Shown here piece after piece: positions 1 to 8,700 of a DNA stretch of 64,000 nucleotides. Made by a program: the position numbers and the translations under genes. The stretch is taken from assembly GCF_900091445.1 (NCBI RefSeq), contig NZ_LT607733.1, positions 2,434,501-2,498,500 of the forward strand, given 5' to 3'. The first letter of the stretch is position 1. Each line of letters opens with the position of its first letter. The notes beneath the pieces are model-generated. The model saw only the letters and a program-made list of their open reading frames with translations, ran no database searches and was not told where the DNA came from. This DNA comes from Micromonospora echinofusca. Lineage in GTDB: Bacteria; Actinomycetota; Actinomycetes; Mycobacteriales; Micromonosporaceae.

Positions 1-1
1 G

Positions 2-151
2 GCGCTGGACTGGATGATCCCCCGGCAGGCGGTGGGCCGGCCGGACCCGCGCTGCCTGGGCCGGCTGCCGGCTGCGGATCCCGCCGGGGCGTCCGCGCCG
101 CCGTCGCCCGGGCCCGCCTCGCCGTCCTCGCCGCCACCGCGCGCCCGCTGA
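2..151 (+). CDS. C-terminal fragment of an unrecognised protein (5' end outside window)
   Basis: The frame is open from the left edge to a TGA at 149-151. Its codons are almost all G/C at the third position, as in the real genes here. The visible 49 residues begin ALDWMIPRQAVGRPDPR and end in a Pro/Ser/Ala-rich tail, which looks like a disordered C-terminus. No domain can be named from this piece. The rest of the gene lies upstream of the window, so function is unknown. Confidence 0.45.
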   Translation, partial: ALDWMIPRQAVGRPDPRCLGRLPAADPAGASAPPSPGPASPSSPPPRAR

Positions 152-212
152 CGGCCGGCGGGCGGCACGGGTCGCATGCCCCCGTCCCGCCCGCCGGCCG
201 CGACCGGCGGGG

Positions 213-605
213 TCAGCAGTTGCGCAACTCGGGGGACTGGTTGAGCAACTGCCCCCGGGCGGAGACGAACCGCCGGTACACGTCCGAGTCGACGGCCGCC
301 GGGCGGAACGCGGCGACCCGGTGGCAGTTCTGGAAGGCGAGCTTGACCTGGAAGTGCCGCTCCAGGCCGGCCCGGATGGCGTCGCTGGCGAGCGCCCGCA
401 GCAACTGGCCGCGCTCGGCCTCGGTGGGCGGCGGGATCACGTTGTCGGCGTGGTCCGCGCCGGTGGCGGCCAGTTCGGCGGCCACCCGGCTGACCGTCTG
501 CCAGGCGTACGGCAGCGACTCGCGGACGCAGGCGACGAACTCGGCGTCGTCGACGGGGCCGCGCTCGGCGGCGTCGAGCAGGGCGGGCGGGACGGTGAGA
601 GACAT
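213..605 (-). CDS. SCO5389 family protein
   Basis: This is a 130-residue soluble protein of the actinobacterial SCO5389 family, whose function is not established. Recognisable family segments are the N-terminal SLTVPPALLDAAERG, the central QLLRALASDAIRAGLERHF, FQNCHRVA, and the C-terminal QLLNQSPELRNC. The start is placed at the ATG at 603-605 because a GGAGGAGG ribosome-binding site lies just upstream. An in-frame GTG six codons further up has no such site. The gene is single, with a near-palindrome directly upstream that may control it. Confidence 0.85.
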   Translation of the reverse strand: MSLTVPPALLDAAERGPVDDAEFVACVRESLPYAWQTVSRVAAELAATGADHADNVIPPPTEAERGQLLRALASDAIRAGLERHFQVKLAFQNCHRVAAFRPAAVDSDVYRRFVSARGQLLNQSPELRNC

Positions 606-623
606 GATCCTCCTCCGGTTCAC

Positions 624-650
624 CGGTAATGACTACGGTTTTCATTACCG
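624..650. promoter_or_regulatory. Palindrome upstream of the SCO5389-family gene; Zur/Fur-like operator candidate
   Basis: Arms CGGTAATGA (624-632) and TCATTACCG (642-650) are perfect inverted repeats around a 9-base centre in an unusually AT-rich patch. Read on the minus strand, the centre contains TGAAAACcGTAGTCA. This resembles the 7-1-7 TGAAAAC-n-GTTTTCA layout of actinobacterial Zur boxes, with two mismatches in the second half. It sits about 20-45 bases before the minus-strand start. The regulator assignment is a guess; the palindrome itself is plain. Confidence 0.4.
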
Positions 651-777
651 TGGGCGGACTGAGCACACCACGAGGGAGGCGTCGCGTCAATGACCGTCCG
701 GCGTGCCGTGCGGACCCACCGTGACGACGGCGTCGGTGCGAGTGGTGAGTGGCGAGGCGACGGCGAGGCGGCGGCGG

Positions 778-1272
778 TCAGCCCCGGCGCGCGGTGCGGC
801 CCTTCAGGTGGCGGCCCAACTCCCGGGCGATCTCCCGCTCGGCGTCCCGCTCGGCGAGCGCCTGCCGCTTGTCGTACGACTTGCGGCCCTTGGCCAGGGC
901 CAGCTCGACCTTCGCCCAGCCGCCCGAGAAGTACATCGACAGGGGCACCAGGGTCAGGCCACCCTCGCGGGTCCGCTCCAGGATGCGGGCTATCTCCACC
1001 CGGCGCAGCAGCAGCTTGCGGGTGCGCCGGGGCGCGTGGTTCGTCCAGCTGCCGAAGCCGTACTCGGCGATGTGCAGACCGTAGAGCATCAGCTCGCCGT
1101 CGCGTTCCTGGGCGAACGCGTCGACCAGCGACGCCCGGCCCTCGCGCAGCGACTTGACCTCCGTGCCGGCCAGCACGATGCCCGCCTCGTAGGTCTTGAG
1201 GACGGTGTAGTCGTGCCGCGCCTTCTTGTTGGAGGCGATCAGCCTGCGCTCGGTCTGCCGGGCCGCGTTCAC
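778..1272 (-). CDS. smpB: SsrA-binding protein SmpB
   Basis: SmpB binds tmRNA (SsrA) and delivers it to stalled ribosomes for trans-translation. The 164-residue length is normal for the family. The hallmark N-terminal segment [11 protein letters not shown] is present at about residues 12-22, followed by ETYEAG-type, GTEVKSLR and SLVDAFA segments. The basic C-terminal tail (KSYDKRQ...GRTARRG) also fits. The start is a GTG at 1270-1272 with no strong ribosome-binding site. No ssrA gene was recognised nearby. It is transcribed away from kptA. Confidence 0.95.
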   Translation of the reverse strand: MNAARQTERRLIASNKKARHDYTVLKTYEAGIVLAGTEVKSLREGRASLVDAFAQERDGELMLYGLHIAEYGFGSWTNHAPRRTRKLLLRRVEIARILERTREGGLTLVPLSMYFSGGWAKVELALAKGRKSYDKRQALAERDAEREIARELGRHLKGRTARRG

Positions 1273-1348
1273 CCGGTCGAGGATATCGCCTCACGGCCGG
1301 TTCCTCCCCGCGCCGCCGCCGCTCCCGGCGGGCGTGCGGTGCGCGGTC

Positions 1349-1381
1349 CGTCCCTCCCGCGTCGCCGCCGCAGGAGGGACG
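1349..1381. other. Inverted repeat between smpB and kptA
   Basis: CGTCCCTCC (1349-1357) and GGAGGGACG (1373-1381) form a perfect 9-bp stem with a 15-base loop, between the divergent smpB and kptA starts. It has no T-tract. It could be an operator or a 5'-UTR structure for either gene. Nothing in the sequence decides which. Confidence 0.35.
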
Positions 1382-1433
1382 CCGTGGCCGAATCCGATGG
1401 CGCCGGCCGGGCCCGGCGGGGGAGACTCCGCCA

Positions 1434-1973
1434 ATGGATCATCGGGCGATGGTGCGGCTGAGCAAGCGGATGTCCCTGGCGTTGCGGCACGAGCCCGCCC
1501 GCTTCGGCCTCGCGCCCGACCGGGCGGGCTGGGTGCCTGTCGACGACCTGCTCGCCGCGCTGCGGATCGACCGCGTGGACCTGGACGCCGTGGTGGCCGG
1601 CAACGACAAGCAGCGCTTCGCCGTGGAACGCGGTGCCGACGGCGCCGAGCGGATCCGCGCCAACCAGGGGCACTCGATCCCGGTCGACCTGGGCCTGACG
1701 CCCAGCGCACCGCCGGCGCGGCTCTACCACGGCACCAGCCGCGTCGCGCTCGACTCGATCCGCGCCACCGGCCTGCACCGGGCCGGCCGGCACCACGTCC
1801 ACCTGTCGCCGGACGTGGCGACGGCCCGGCGGGTGGGTGCCCGCCGGGCGGGCGAGCTGGTGGTGCTGACCGTGGACGCGGCGGCGATGGCCCGCGACGG
1901 GCACGCCTTCTACCGCAGCGCCAACGGCGTCTGGCTCACCGACGCGGTGCCCGCCCGCTACCTGGCGGACTGA
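1434..1973 (+). CDS. kptA: RNA 2'-phosphotransferase (Tpt1/KptA family)
   Basis: KptA/Tpt1 enzymes move an internal RNA 2'-phosphate to NAD+, giving ADP-ribose 1''-2''-cyclic phosphate and nicotinamide. The 179-residue length is normal. Visible family motifs are LSKRMSLALRHEP near the N-terminus, NQGHSIPVDL, LYHGTS, and HHVHLSPDVATA. These include the Arg-His and H-G-T/S residues expected to bind NAD+ and RNA. The ATG at 1434 is preceded by GGGGGAG at a good distance; a second in-frame ATG at 1449 is possible. In bacteria the substrate is unclear. The next genes (NUDIX, NADAR) also belong to NAD/ADP-ribose chemistry, which may be meaningful. Confidence 0.92.
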   Translation: MDHRAMVRLSKRMSLALRHEPARFGLAPDRAGWVPVDDLLAALRIDRVDLDAVVAGNDKQRFAVERGADGAERIRANQGHSIPVDLGLTPSAPPARLYHGTSRVALDSIRATGLHRAGRHHVHLSPDVATARRVGARRAGELVVLTVDAAAMARDGHAFYRSANGVWLTDAVPARYLAD

Positions 1974-1983
1974 GCGGCCCGGC

Positions 1984-2496
1984 TCAGCCCGCGCGTCGGG
2001 CGAGGAACTCGGCGAGCACCCGCGTGTGGGTGGAGAAGGCCAGCTCCGTCGGCTCGGTGAGCACCAGCCACTCGGTGGCCTCCTCGGTCGGCGCCGACGG
2101 GGGCAGCGCCTCGGCGGGCCGCTCGGGCAGTTCGCCGAAGACCATCATCGTGCCGCCGGACGGAGCGCCGTACACCGAGAGCAGCCGGGCGTCGGCGGCG
2201 TCGGCGCGCAGGCCCGTCTCCTCCCACAACTCCCGCACCAGCGCCTCCTGCCACTCCTCGCCGTACTCGACGAAGCCGCCCGGCAGCGCGAGCTGGCCGC
2301 GCGCCGGCTCGATGTCGCGGCGTACGACGACCACGCCGAGGCCCCGGGCCGTGCGGACCGGCAGCACCGCCACCGCGACGGGCAGCGGGTTGCGCCAGAC
2401 CGTCTCGCCGCAGACCGCGCAGACCCGCGGCCACCCGGTCGCCGCCGGGTAGGCGGCGCCGCAGAAGGAGCAGTGGGAGTACGCCGCGGCGGTCAT
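1984..2496 (-). CDS. NUDIX hydrolase with N-terminal zinc ribbon
   Basis: This 170-residue protein has a CxxC...CxxC zinc ribbon (HCSFCG near residue 9 and VCAVCG near residue 26). A NUDIX domain follows. The Nudix box GGFVEYGEEWQEALVREL plus WEETGL fits G-x5-E-x7-REUxEExGU, so the metal-binding glutamates are intact. Relatives hydrolyse nucleoside diphosphates linked to another moiety, such as ADP-ribose or NAD(H); the zinc ribbon recalls the NudC-like group. The exact substrate cannot be told. It converges with kptA, with only 10 bases between them. Confidence 0.88.
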   Translation of the reverse strand: MTAAAYSHCSFCGAAYPAATGWPRVCAVCGETVWRNPLPVAVAVLPVRTARGLGVVVVRRDIEPARGQLALPGGFVEYGEEWQEALVRELWEETGLRADAADARLLSVYGAPSGGTMMVFGELPERPAEALPPSAPTEEATEWLVLTEPTELAFSTHTRVLAEFLARRAG

Positions 2497-2629
2497 GCCG
2501 CAGCACGTTACCCCGCGCGCCCGGAGCCCCCGCGACCTGCCGCCCGTCGCGCCCCCGGCGCATCCCCGCGGTACGGGAACGGGCGCGAGCGATGAGCGGC
2601 TCCGCCGTCGTCCGGGCCGGATCCGGCGC

Positions 2630-3190
2630 TCACGCGCGGCCCGCGCCCAGGGCGTCGCGGGCCGCCATGAGGGCGAACCCGAGCAGGTTGGCGCCCTGCC
2701 AGCGCGCCGGATCCTCCGCGCGCGGGTCGTCGGCGGCCAGGCCGATGCCCCAGACGCGGTCGACCGGGCTCGCCTCCACGAGCACCCGCTCGCCGGTGCC
2801 GAGCAGGAACTCCCGCAGGTCGTCGTGCTGGCCGAACTTGGCGACGCTGCCCGCCACCACGATGTCGTGGCGCCGGGCCTCCCAGGTCGCCTGGTCGAAG
2901 CCGCGCACCTGGCGGCCGAGCGACTTGGCGCGGTGGGGATGCCCGGCCGCCAGGATCCGCCCGGCGACCGCGCTGTCGCCGAACAGCATCGCCTTGTGCC
3001 ACATCATCCAGTGCTCGGCGGTGGCGTACGTCCGCTCGCCGTCACTGAACGGGGCGGGCCACCACTGGCTCAGGCAGCCGGGCCCGACGCTGCCGTCGCG
3101 CTGCGGCCGGTGACCCCAGAAGCACAGGTAGCGGATCTTCCCACCGGCGCGGACGGCGGCGACGAGCTCGTCGACGGATCGAGGTGACAT
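2630..3190 (-). CDS. NADAR family protein (YbiA-like)
   Basis: NADAR (NAD- and ADP-ribose-associated) proteins include YbiA, an N-glycosidase acting on early riboflavin-pathway intermediates, and other members are linked to ADP-ribose processing. Family signs in this 186-residue protein are RYLCFWGHRP near the N-terminus, LSQWWPAPF, the central YATAEHWMMWHKAMLFGD, and the C-terminal VWGIGLAADD...WQGANLLGFALM. The ATG at 3188-3190 is clear. It lies 133 bases upstream of the NUDIX gene on the same strand, so the two could be co-transcribed. Confidence 0.9.
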   Translation of the reverse strand: MSPRSVDELVAAVRAGGKIRYLCFWGHRPQRDGSVGPGCLSQWWPAPFSDGERTYATAEHWMMWHKAMLFGDSAVAGRILAAGHPHRAKSLGRQVRGFDQATWEARRHDIVVAGSVAKFGQHDDLREFLLGTGERVLVEASPVDRVWGIGLAADDPRAEDPARWQGANLLGFALMAARDALGAGRA

Positions 3191-3257
3191 GGCGGCGAGT
3201 CTGCCGCAGGGGTCCGACGGAACGCGCGCGATCTCCGGGCCCGTCGGCTCCGCGCGG

Positions 3258-3899
3258 TCAGGTCGTCGGCGCGCCGGTGTAGAACGCCGTGGTGCGTTCC
3301 ATGGCGGCCCGTGCCTGCCCGGCGTCGGTGCCGTCGGCGACGCTCGCCTCGCCCCACCGCTCGCTGCTGGCCGTGACGAACTGCCGGCCCTGCTCGGAGA
3401 CCATCCAGGCCTCGCTCTCCTGCGGGGTGACCCCGCTGCCGTCGGCGGCGAGGTGCGAGGCCAGCCCGAGCAGGCCCAGGTCCCAGCCGACCCCGAGCGC
3501 GCCCGGACCGAACTGGTCCCAGCGCTCCTGGTCGACGTGCGCGACGTGCTCCAGCTCGAACCGGGTCCGGCCGCTCTCCACCGGCGTCAGGCGCACCTCG
3601 ATCCAGCTCACCTCGCCGCCGAACTCCCAGGTGGCGGCGAAGCTCTTCGGCGGGTCGCAGCGCTCGACCGTGCCGCCGGCGTTGCCTTCGAGCTGGTAGC
3701 GGCCGTGCAGCCGCAGGTCGCCCGAGACGGGCAGGAACCAGCGGGGGATGCGTTCGGCGTTGGTGCAGGCGTCCCAGACGTCCTCCAGCGGCGCGTCGTA
3801 CGTCTGGCTGATGGTCATCACCCGGGCCTCGCCGGCCTCCAGCACCCGCCGGCCGAGCTGGCGGCGTACGGCGTTGATCTGCTCGGTCGCGTCGATCAT
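3258..3899 (-). CDS. SRPBCC (START/AHA1-like) domain protein
   Basis: This is a 213-residue protein with an AHA1/SRPBCC ligand-binding fold. Visible segments are MTISQTYDAPLEDVWDACTNAERIPRWF, then YQLEGNAGGTVERCDPPKSF, ATWEFGGEVSWIEVRL and the C-terminal helix region LASHLAADG. Such proteins bind hydrophobic small molecules in a deep pocket; the ligand is unknown. The ATG at 3897-3899 overlaps the stop of the ArsR gene by 4 bases (ATGA), so the pair is translationally coupled. ArsR/SRPBCC pairs of this kind are common in actinobacteria. Confidence 0.88.
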   Translation of the reverse strand: MIDATEQINAVRRQLGRRVLEAGEARVMTISQTYDAPLEDVWDACTNAERIPRWFLPVSGDLRLHGRYQLEGNAGGTVERCDPPKSFAATWEFGGEVSWIEVRLTPVESGRTRFELEHVAHVDQERWDQFGPGALGVGWDLGLLGLASHLAADGSGVTPQESEAWMVSEQGRQFVTASSERWGEASVADGTDAGQARAAMERTTAFYTGAPTT

Positions 3900-4276
3900 C
3901 GGTCTCTCCCGTGGTCGGTCGTGTCGTCGGTCGGGGGCGGCTGCTCGCGCAGCCGCCGTTCGCGCTTGCCTCGGGCCAGCTCGGTGGCGAGGGCGTGCAG
4001 GGGCGGCGTCCAGAACCGCCGGAAGTTCTCGAGCCAGCGGTCGACCTCCCGCAGCGGGCGGGTGTCGACGGCGTAGAGGCGTCGGGTCCCCTCCGCCCGG
4101 ACGGTGGCGAAGCCGTTGTCGCGCAGCACCTTCAGGTGCTGGGAGACGGCCGGCTGGGAGATGCCGAACTCCCGCCGGATCACGTCGCACAGCCCGCCGG
4201 CGGTCATCTCGCCGTCGGTGAGCAGCTCGAGGATGCGACGGCGCACCGGGTCACCGAGTACGTCGAAGGCGTGCAC
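3896..4276 (-). CDS. ArsR-family winged-helix transcriptional regulator
   Basis: This is a 126-residue protein with the ArsR-type HTH over residues 1-90: FDVLGDPVRRRILELL, then GISQPAVSQHLKVLRDNGF (recognition helix) and the wing RAEGTRRLYAVD. No metal-binding cysteine cluster is visible, which fits the non-metal subgroup that travels with SRPBCC genes. The charged C-terminal tail (residues about 95-126) is likely disordered. The AT-rich stretch just upstream (4278-4312, TTTATAT and CTTATTTAA) probably holds its promoter and own operator. Confidence 0.9.
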   Translation of the reverse strand: MHAFDVLGDPVRRRILELLTDGEMTAGGLCDVIRREFGISQPAVSQHLKVLRDNGFATVRAEGTRRLYAVDTRPLREVDRWLENFRRFWTPPLHALATELARGKRERRLREQPPPTDDTTDHGRDR

Positions 4277-4415
4277 GGAACCCTTTATATCAGCGGGGCC
4301 TTATTTAAGCGACTCATGACACGACGGTGTGTCGCCGACGCCGGCCCGGAAGCGTCGGGGATACGACTCTCCACGGGGTCGGTGCGAAGATCCGCACGAC
4401 GCTACCCTGGCATCG

Positions 4416-4434
4416 ACGGACATATACTTTCCGT
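4416..4434 (+). promoter_or_regulatory. Candidate promoter and inverted repeat for fxsC
   Basis: TATACT at 4423-4428 is a good -10 element in an otherwise GC-rich context, about 38 bases before the fxsC start. It lies inside an inverted repeat, ACGGA (4416-4420) and TCCGT (4430-4434), so a repressor bound here would block the promoter. No convincing -35 hexamer is seen. A GGAGG ribosome-binding site at 4456-4460 follows. Confidence 0.4.
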
Positions 4435-4465
4435 ACGATCGTGGAACCCGTGAGCGGAGGCGGGC

Positions 4466-5698
4466 GTGCCACTCTTCTTCCTGAGCTACGCCCATGAGGA
4501 CAACCGCAACGGCCAGGTGCAGGAGTTCTTCGGCGATCTCAGCGAGGCGGTGGCCCGGCTGGCCGGCGTGGGCTGGGACCAGGCGGGATTCGTCGACGGG
4601 CAGATGCCGCTCGGCGCGACCTGGTCGCAGGAACTGGCCGACGCCCTCGCCACCAGTTCCTGCCTGGTGGCGCTGACCTCCCCCCGCTACGTGGTCAGTG
4701 ACTACTGCGGACGCGAGTTCCGGGTCTTCGCCGACCGGGTCGACGCGCACGAGCGCGAGTTCCGCCGCCGTCCCCCCGCCGTACTGCCGATCCGCTGGAT
4801 CCCCTGCGACCGCGTGCCCGGGGCGTTGACCGGCTTTCAGCACAAGAACTTCCCGGCCGGCGCCGTGTACGCCCAGGACGGGCTGCTCACCCTCAAGCAG
4901 CGCCGCCGGCACCACGACGAATACCAGGACTTCGTCGACGCGCTGGCCAAGCACATCGTGCAGACCGACCGCGACCACCGCCTGCTCCGGCCCGCCCGAC
5001 GGCCGGTACTCGCCGAGGTCACCAGCGCCTTCGAGACCACGCGCCGGCGACCGGCTCCCGGGTCGTCCGCCGCCCGGTCGCCCCGATCGACCAGCGCCCG
5101 GCACGTCTGGTTCGTCCTGGCCGCCGGCAGCGCGGCGGAACTGGCCGGCACCCGGAGCGGGGCGGAGGACCGATACGGCGCGCTGGCCCGGGACTGGCGG
5201 CCGTACCGCCCCGAGCTGGAGGCGCCGATCGGCAGCTACGCCGGGGCGGTCGCCACCACCAAGAGCTACGGCTGGACGGTCGAGGACGCCGTCGACCTCG
5301 CCGAGGTGCGGGAGTGGGCCCGGGCGCACAACCAGATCGTCGTGCTCGTGGTGGACGTCTGGTCGGCCGGCCTGCCGCGCTACGAGCTGACCCTCGTCGG
5401 CTACGACCGCGACCCCGACACCACCACCCCGGTACTGGTGCCCTGGACGGCCGCCGACGACGCGGCGGCCGACGGCAACCAGCGGTTGTGGGAGACCCTG
5501 GCGCGCGTCCTGTCGCACCACGTGGTGCGCAACGATCCCGCGATGTGGCGACCGGAGATCGCCACCGCCGGCCGCTTCCACGCCGAGCTGGAGGACGCGC
5601 TGGTCGTGGCCCAGAGCCGCATCTACCGTACGGGCACGGTCTACCAGGAGCCGCCGTCGGACGGCCCGGTACACCGCCCGATCCTCGAAGGTCCCTGA
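4466..5698 (+). CDS. fxsC: TIR-like protein FxsC
   Basis: FxsC is a conserved partner of FxSxx-COOH RiPP systems; its biochemical role is not established. The 410-residue protein opens with a TIR-like domain (about 1-155): PLFFLSYAHEDN, then QMPLGATWSQELADALATS and SPRYVVSDYCGREF. Glu84 in YCGRE sits where catalytically active TIR NADases carry their WCxxE glutamate, so enzyme activity is possible but unproven. A variable linker (about 175-215, Arg/Ala/Ser-rich) leads to a C-terminal domain (about 215-390) that looks like a second alpha/beta unit. The GTG at 4466 is chosen for its GGAGG site. fxsT follows after 16 bases, so they form one operon. Confidence 0.88.
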   Translation: MPLFFLSYAHEDNRNGQVQEFFGDLSEAVARLAGVGWDQAGFVDGQMPLGATWSQELADALATSSCLVALTSPRYVVSDYCGREFRVFADRVDAHEREFRRRPPAVLPIRWIPCDRVPGALTGFQHKNFPAGAVYAQDGLLTLKQRRRHHDEYQDFVDALAKHIVQTDRDHRLLRPARRPVLAEVTSAFETTRRRPAPGSSAARSPRSTSARHVWFVLAAGSAAELAGTRSGAEDRYGALARDWRPYRPELEAPIGSYAGAVATTKSYGWTVEDAVDLAEVREWARAHNQIVVLVVDVWSAGLPRYELTLVGYDRDPDTTTPVLVPWTAADDAAADGNQRLWETLARVLSHHVVRNDPAMWRPEIATAGRFHAELEDALVVAQSRIYRTGTVYQEPPSDGPVHRPILEGP

Positions 5699-5714
5699 TG
5701 GAGGCGGGCAGCCG

Positions 5715-8700
5715 ATGGCGGTGAACGACGCGGCACGCGGGCAGATCGTCACGTTCTACTCGTACAAGGGCGGCACGGGACGCACGATGGCGCTGGCCAA
5801 CGTGGCCTGGATCCTGGCCAGCCAGGGCCTTCAGGTGCTCGTGGTGGACTGGGACCTGGAGTCGCCCGGCCTGCACCGCTACTTCCACCCGTTCCTGCGC
5901 GACTCCGAGCTGCGCGCCACCCCCGGGGTCATCGAGATGATCTGGGATTACTCGATGGCCACGATGCAGCGCAATCCCGGCGACGACCCGCAGGAACTGC
6001 TCGCCGGGCATGCCAAGATCCAGCGGCGGGCAGTCTCGCTGAACTGGGAGTTCCCGCACGGCGGCGTGATCGACTTCGTGGCGGCCGGCCAGCAGGACTC
6101 GGCGTACTCGCGGCTGGTGAGCACCTTCGACTGGTCGAACTTCTACGAACGCCAGGGCGGGGCGGCCTTCTTCGACGCGGTCCGCGCGCAGATGCGCGCC
6201 GAGTACGACATCGTGCTGATCGACAGCCGTACGGGCCTGAGCGACGTCGCCGGCATCTGCACCGTGCAACTGCCCGACACCGTCGTCAACTGCTTCACCA
6301 TGTCGACGCAGAGCATCCGGGGCGCGTCGGCCGTGGCCCGCTCGATCCGCGCCCAGCGCCCGGACGACCCGCCGCTGCTGGTGCCGGTGCCGACCCGGGT
6401 GGAGGACGCCGAGCTGCGCAAGCTGGAGACCGGCCGGGACCTGGTCCGGGCCGAGTTCGCGTCGTTCCTCGACCACCTCTCCGACGCCGCGCGGGCCCGC
6501 TACTGGAACACCATCGAGGTGCCCTACCGCGCGTTCTACGCCTACGAGGAGATCCTCGCCGCGTTCGGCGACCGTCCCGAGCAGGCGGGCACCCTGCTGG
6601 CGGCGTACGAGCAGCTCGCGTCGGTGGTGACCGGCGGCCGGGTCACCCGGCTGGAGCCGATGCCGGAGGAGGAACGGCGCCGCTCGCTGACCGCGTTCGA
6701 GCGGTCCCGGCTCACCGCCGAGCAGACCGTGCTGGTCGGCTACGCCTCGATGGACCGGCTCTGGGCGGAGTGGATCAGCGACCAGCTCGAGGAGGCCGGG
6801 CTGCGGGTGGACCGGCGCGCGGTCGACGTGCCGGTCCGCGCGGGTGGCCGCACCGAGTTCGACCGGGCGCTCGCCGCCGCCAGCCGGGTGCTGGTCGTGC
6901 TGACCCGGCACTTCGCGGCCACGCCGCTGGCGGGGGAGGCGTGGAAGGCCGCCGCCAGCCGGGACCAGGTCGCCGGCACCGGCGTGCTGGTGCCGCTGCG
7001 GGTCGACGAGTCCCGGCTCGCCCTGCCCTACACCGACCGCACCCCGGTCGACCTCAGCGACGTCGACGCCGGCACCGCCCGGACCCTGCTGCTCGAGGAG
7101 GCGGGCGCACCCGCGCACGCGGTGACCGGCCGGGCGGTCGGTCGGTTCCCCGGAGCCTTCCCGGCAGTGTGGAACGTGCGTCAGCACGGCACCACCTTCG
7201 TCGGCCGGGCGGCGCAGCTGGAGGCGCTGCGCGACCGGCTGATCGCCTCGCCCGCCTCCGGCGTGCAGGTGATCCACGGCCTCGGCGGGGTCGGCAAGAC
7301 CCAGCTCGCCGCCGAGTACGCGCTCCGCTTCGCCCGCGACTACGACATCGTCTGGTGGATCCCCGCCGACAGCGAGGAGCGGATCCGGGGCGGGCTGGCC
7401 GACCTCGCCGAGGCGATGGGGCTCGGCGCCGGCGGCGGTGGCGAGGCGGTCCGGCGGGTGCTCGACGCGCTACGCCGGGGCGGCCCCGGCCGGCGCTGGC
7501 TGATCGTCATGGACAACGCCGACGAGCCGTCGCGGGCCACCCGGGCGCTGCTGCCGCAGGGCCCCGGGCACGTCCTGCTCACCACGCGCGACCAGACCTG
7601 GAGCGAGTACGCGGGCGCCACCGAGCTGACCGTCTTCGACCGGATGGAGAGTGTCCAGCTGCTGCGCGACCGCGTCCGCGGCCTCACCGAGGAGGAGGCG
7701 ACCCAGGTCGCGGAGAAGCTCGGCGACCTGCCGCTGGCGGTGGAACAGGGCGCGGCCTACCTGCGGGCCACGGCGCTGCCCGTGCAGCAGTACCTCGCCT
7801 CGCTGGACACCCCCGGCCTGCTGCGCATCCTGGAGGGCCGGCAGTCGGCCGGGTACTCCAAGACGCTCGCCGCGACCTGGCTGGTGACCCTGCGCCAGCT
7901 GCGGCAGGAGAAGCCCGCCGCCGCGCGCCTGCTGGAACTGTGCTCGTACTACGCGCCGGAGCCGATCCCGGTCGCGATGCTCACCGGCGAGCGGTTCGCC
8001 GTCTTCATGGCCCCGTTCGACCCCACCCTCACCGACCCGATCCTGCAGGGGCTGGTCACCGCCGAGCTGGGCCGCTACGGCCTCGCCCAGGTCGACGCGG
8101 AGAACAACACCGTCCGCATCCACCGGCTGGTGCAGCTGGTCATCAAGGACCAGCTCGACGACCCCGTCGAGACCCGTCGTCAGGCCCAGTCGCTGCTCGC
8201 CGCGGCCAGCCCCCGCGACCCGGACAAGCCGGCCAACTGGCCGCGCTACGCCGAGCTGTGGCCGCACGTACGCCCCTCGGCGCTGCACGAGTCGACGGCC
8301 GAGGAGGCCCGCCAGCTCGTGGCCGACACGGTGCGCTACCTCTACCGGCGCGGGGACTACGAGTCCGCGCGCTCGCTGGCCGAGGACGCGTTGGAACGCT
8401 GGCGCGACACCGACGACGACGACCCCACCAAGCTGCGGATGCGGTTCCACCTGGCCAACGTCCTGCGCGCGCAGAGCCTGTTCGACCTGGCCTTCGACAT
8501 CGACCAGGACGTCTACGACCGGCAGCGGCGGATCTTCGGCGAGCACCACCTCTACACCCTGATGACGGCCCGCAGCCTCGGGGCCGACCTGCGCGCCCAG
8601 GGCCGCTACCACGACGCCGAGCAGCGCGACCGGCGCACCCTGGAGCTGAGCGTCCGCAGCTTCGGCGAGGACAGCGGCCGTACGCTGACCGCCGAGAACA

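Noticed and set aside
690..1157. Plus-strand frame starting with a decent ribosome-binding site just after the 624-650 palindrome
   Set aside because: It runs antisense through smpB, and its translation is low-complexity Arg/Pro/Ser; the start site is probably coincidental.
5019..7277. Minus-strand frame of about 750 codons opposite fxsC and fxsT
   Set aside because: Antisense shadow: its composition is unlike a protein and the plus-strand genes have intact domains.
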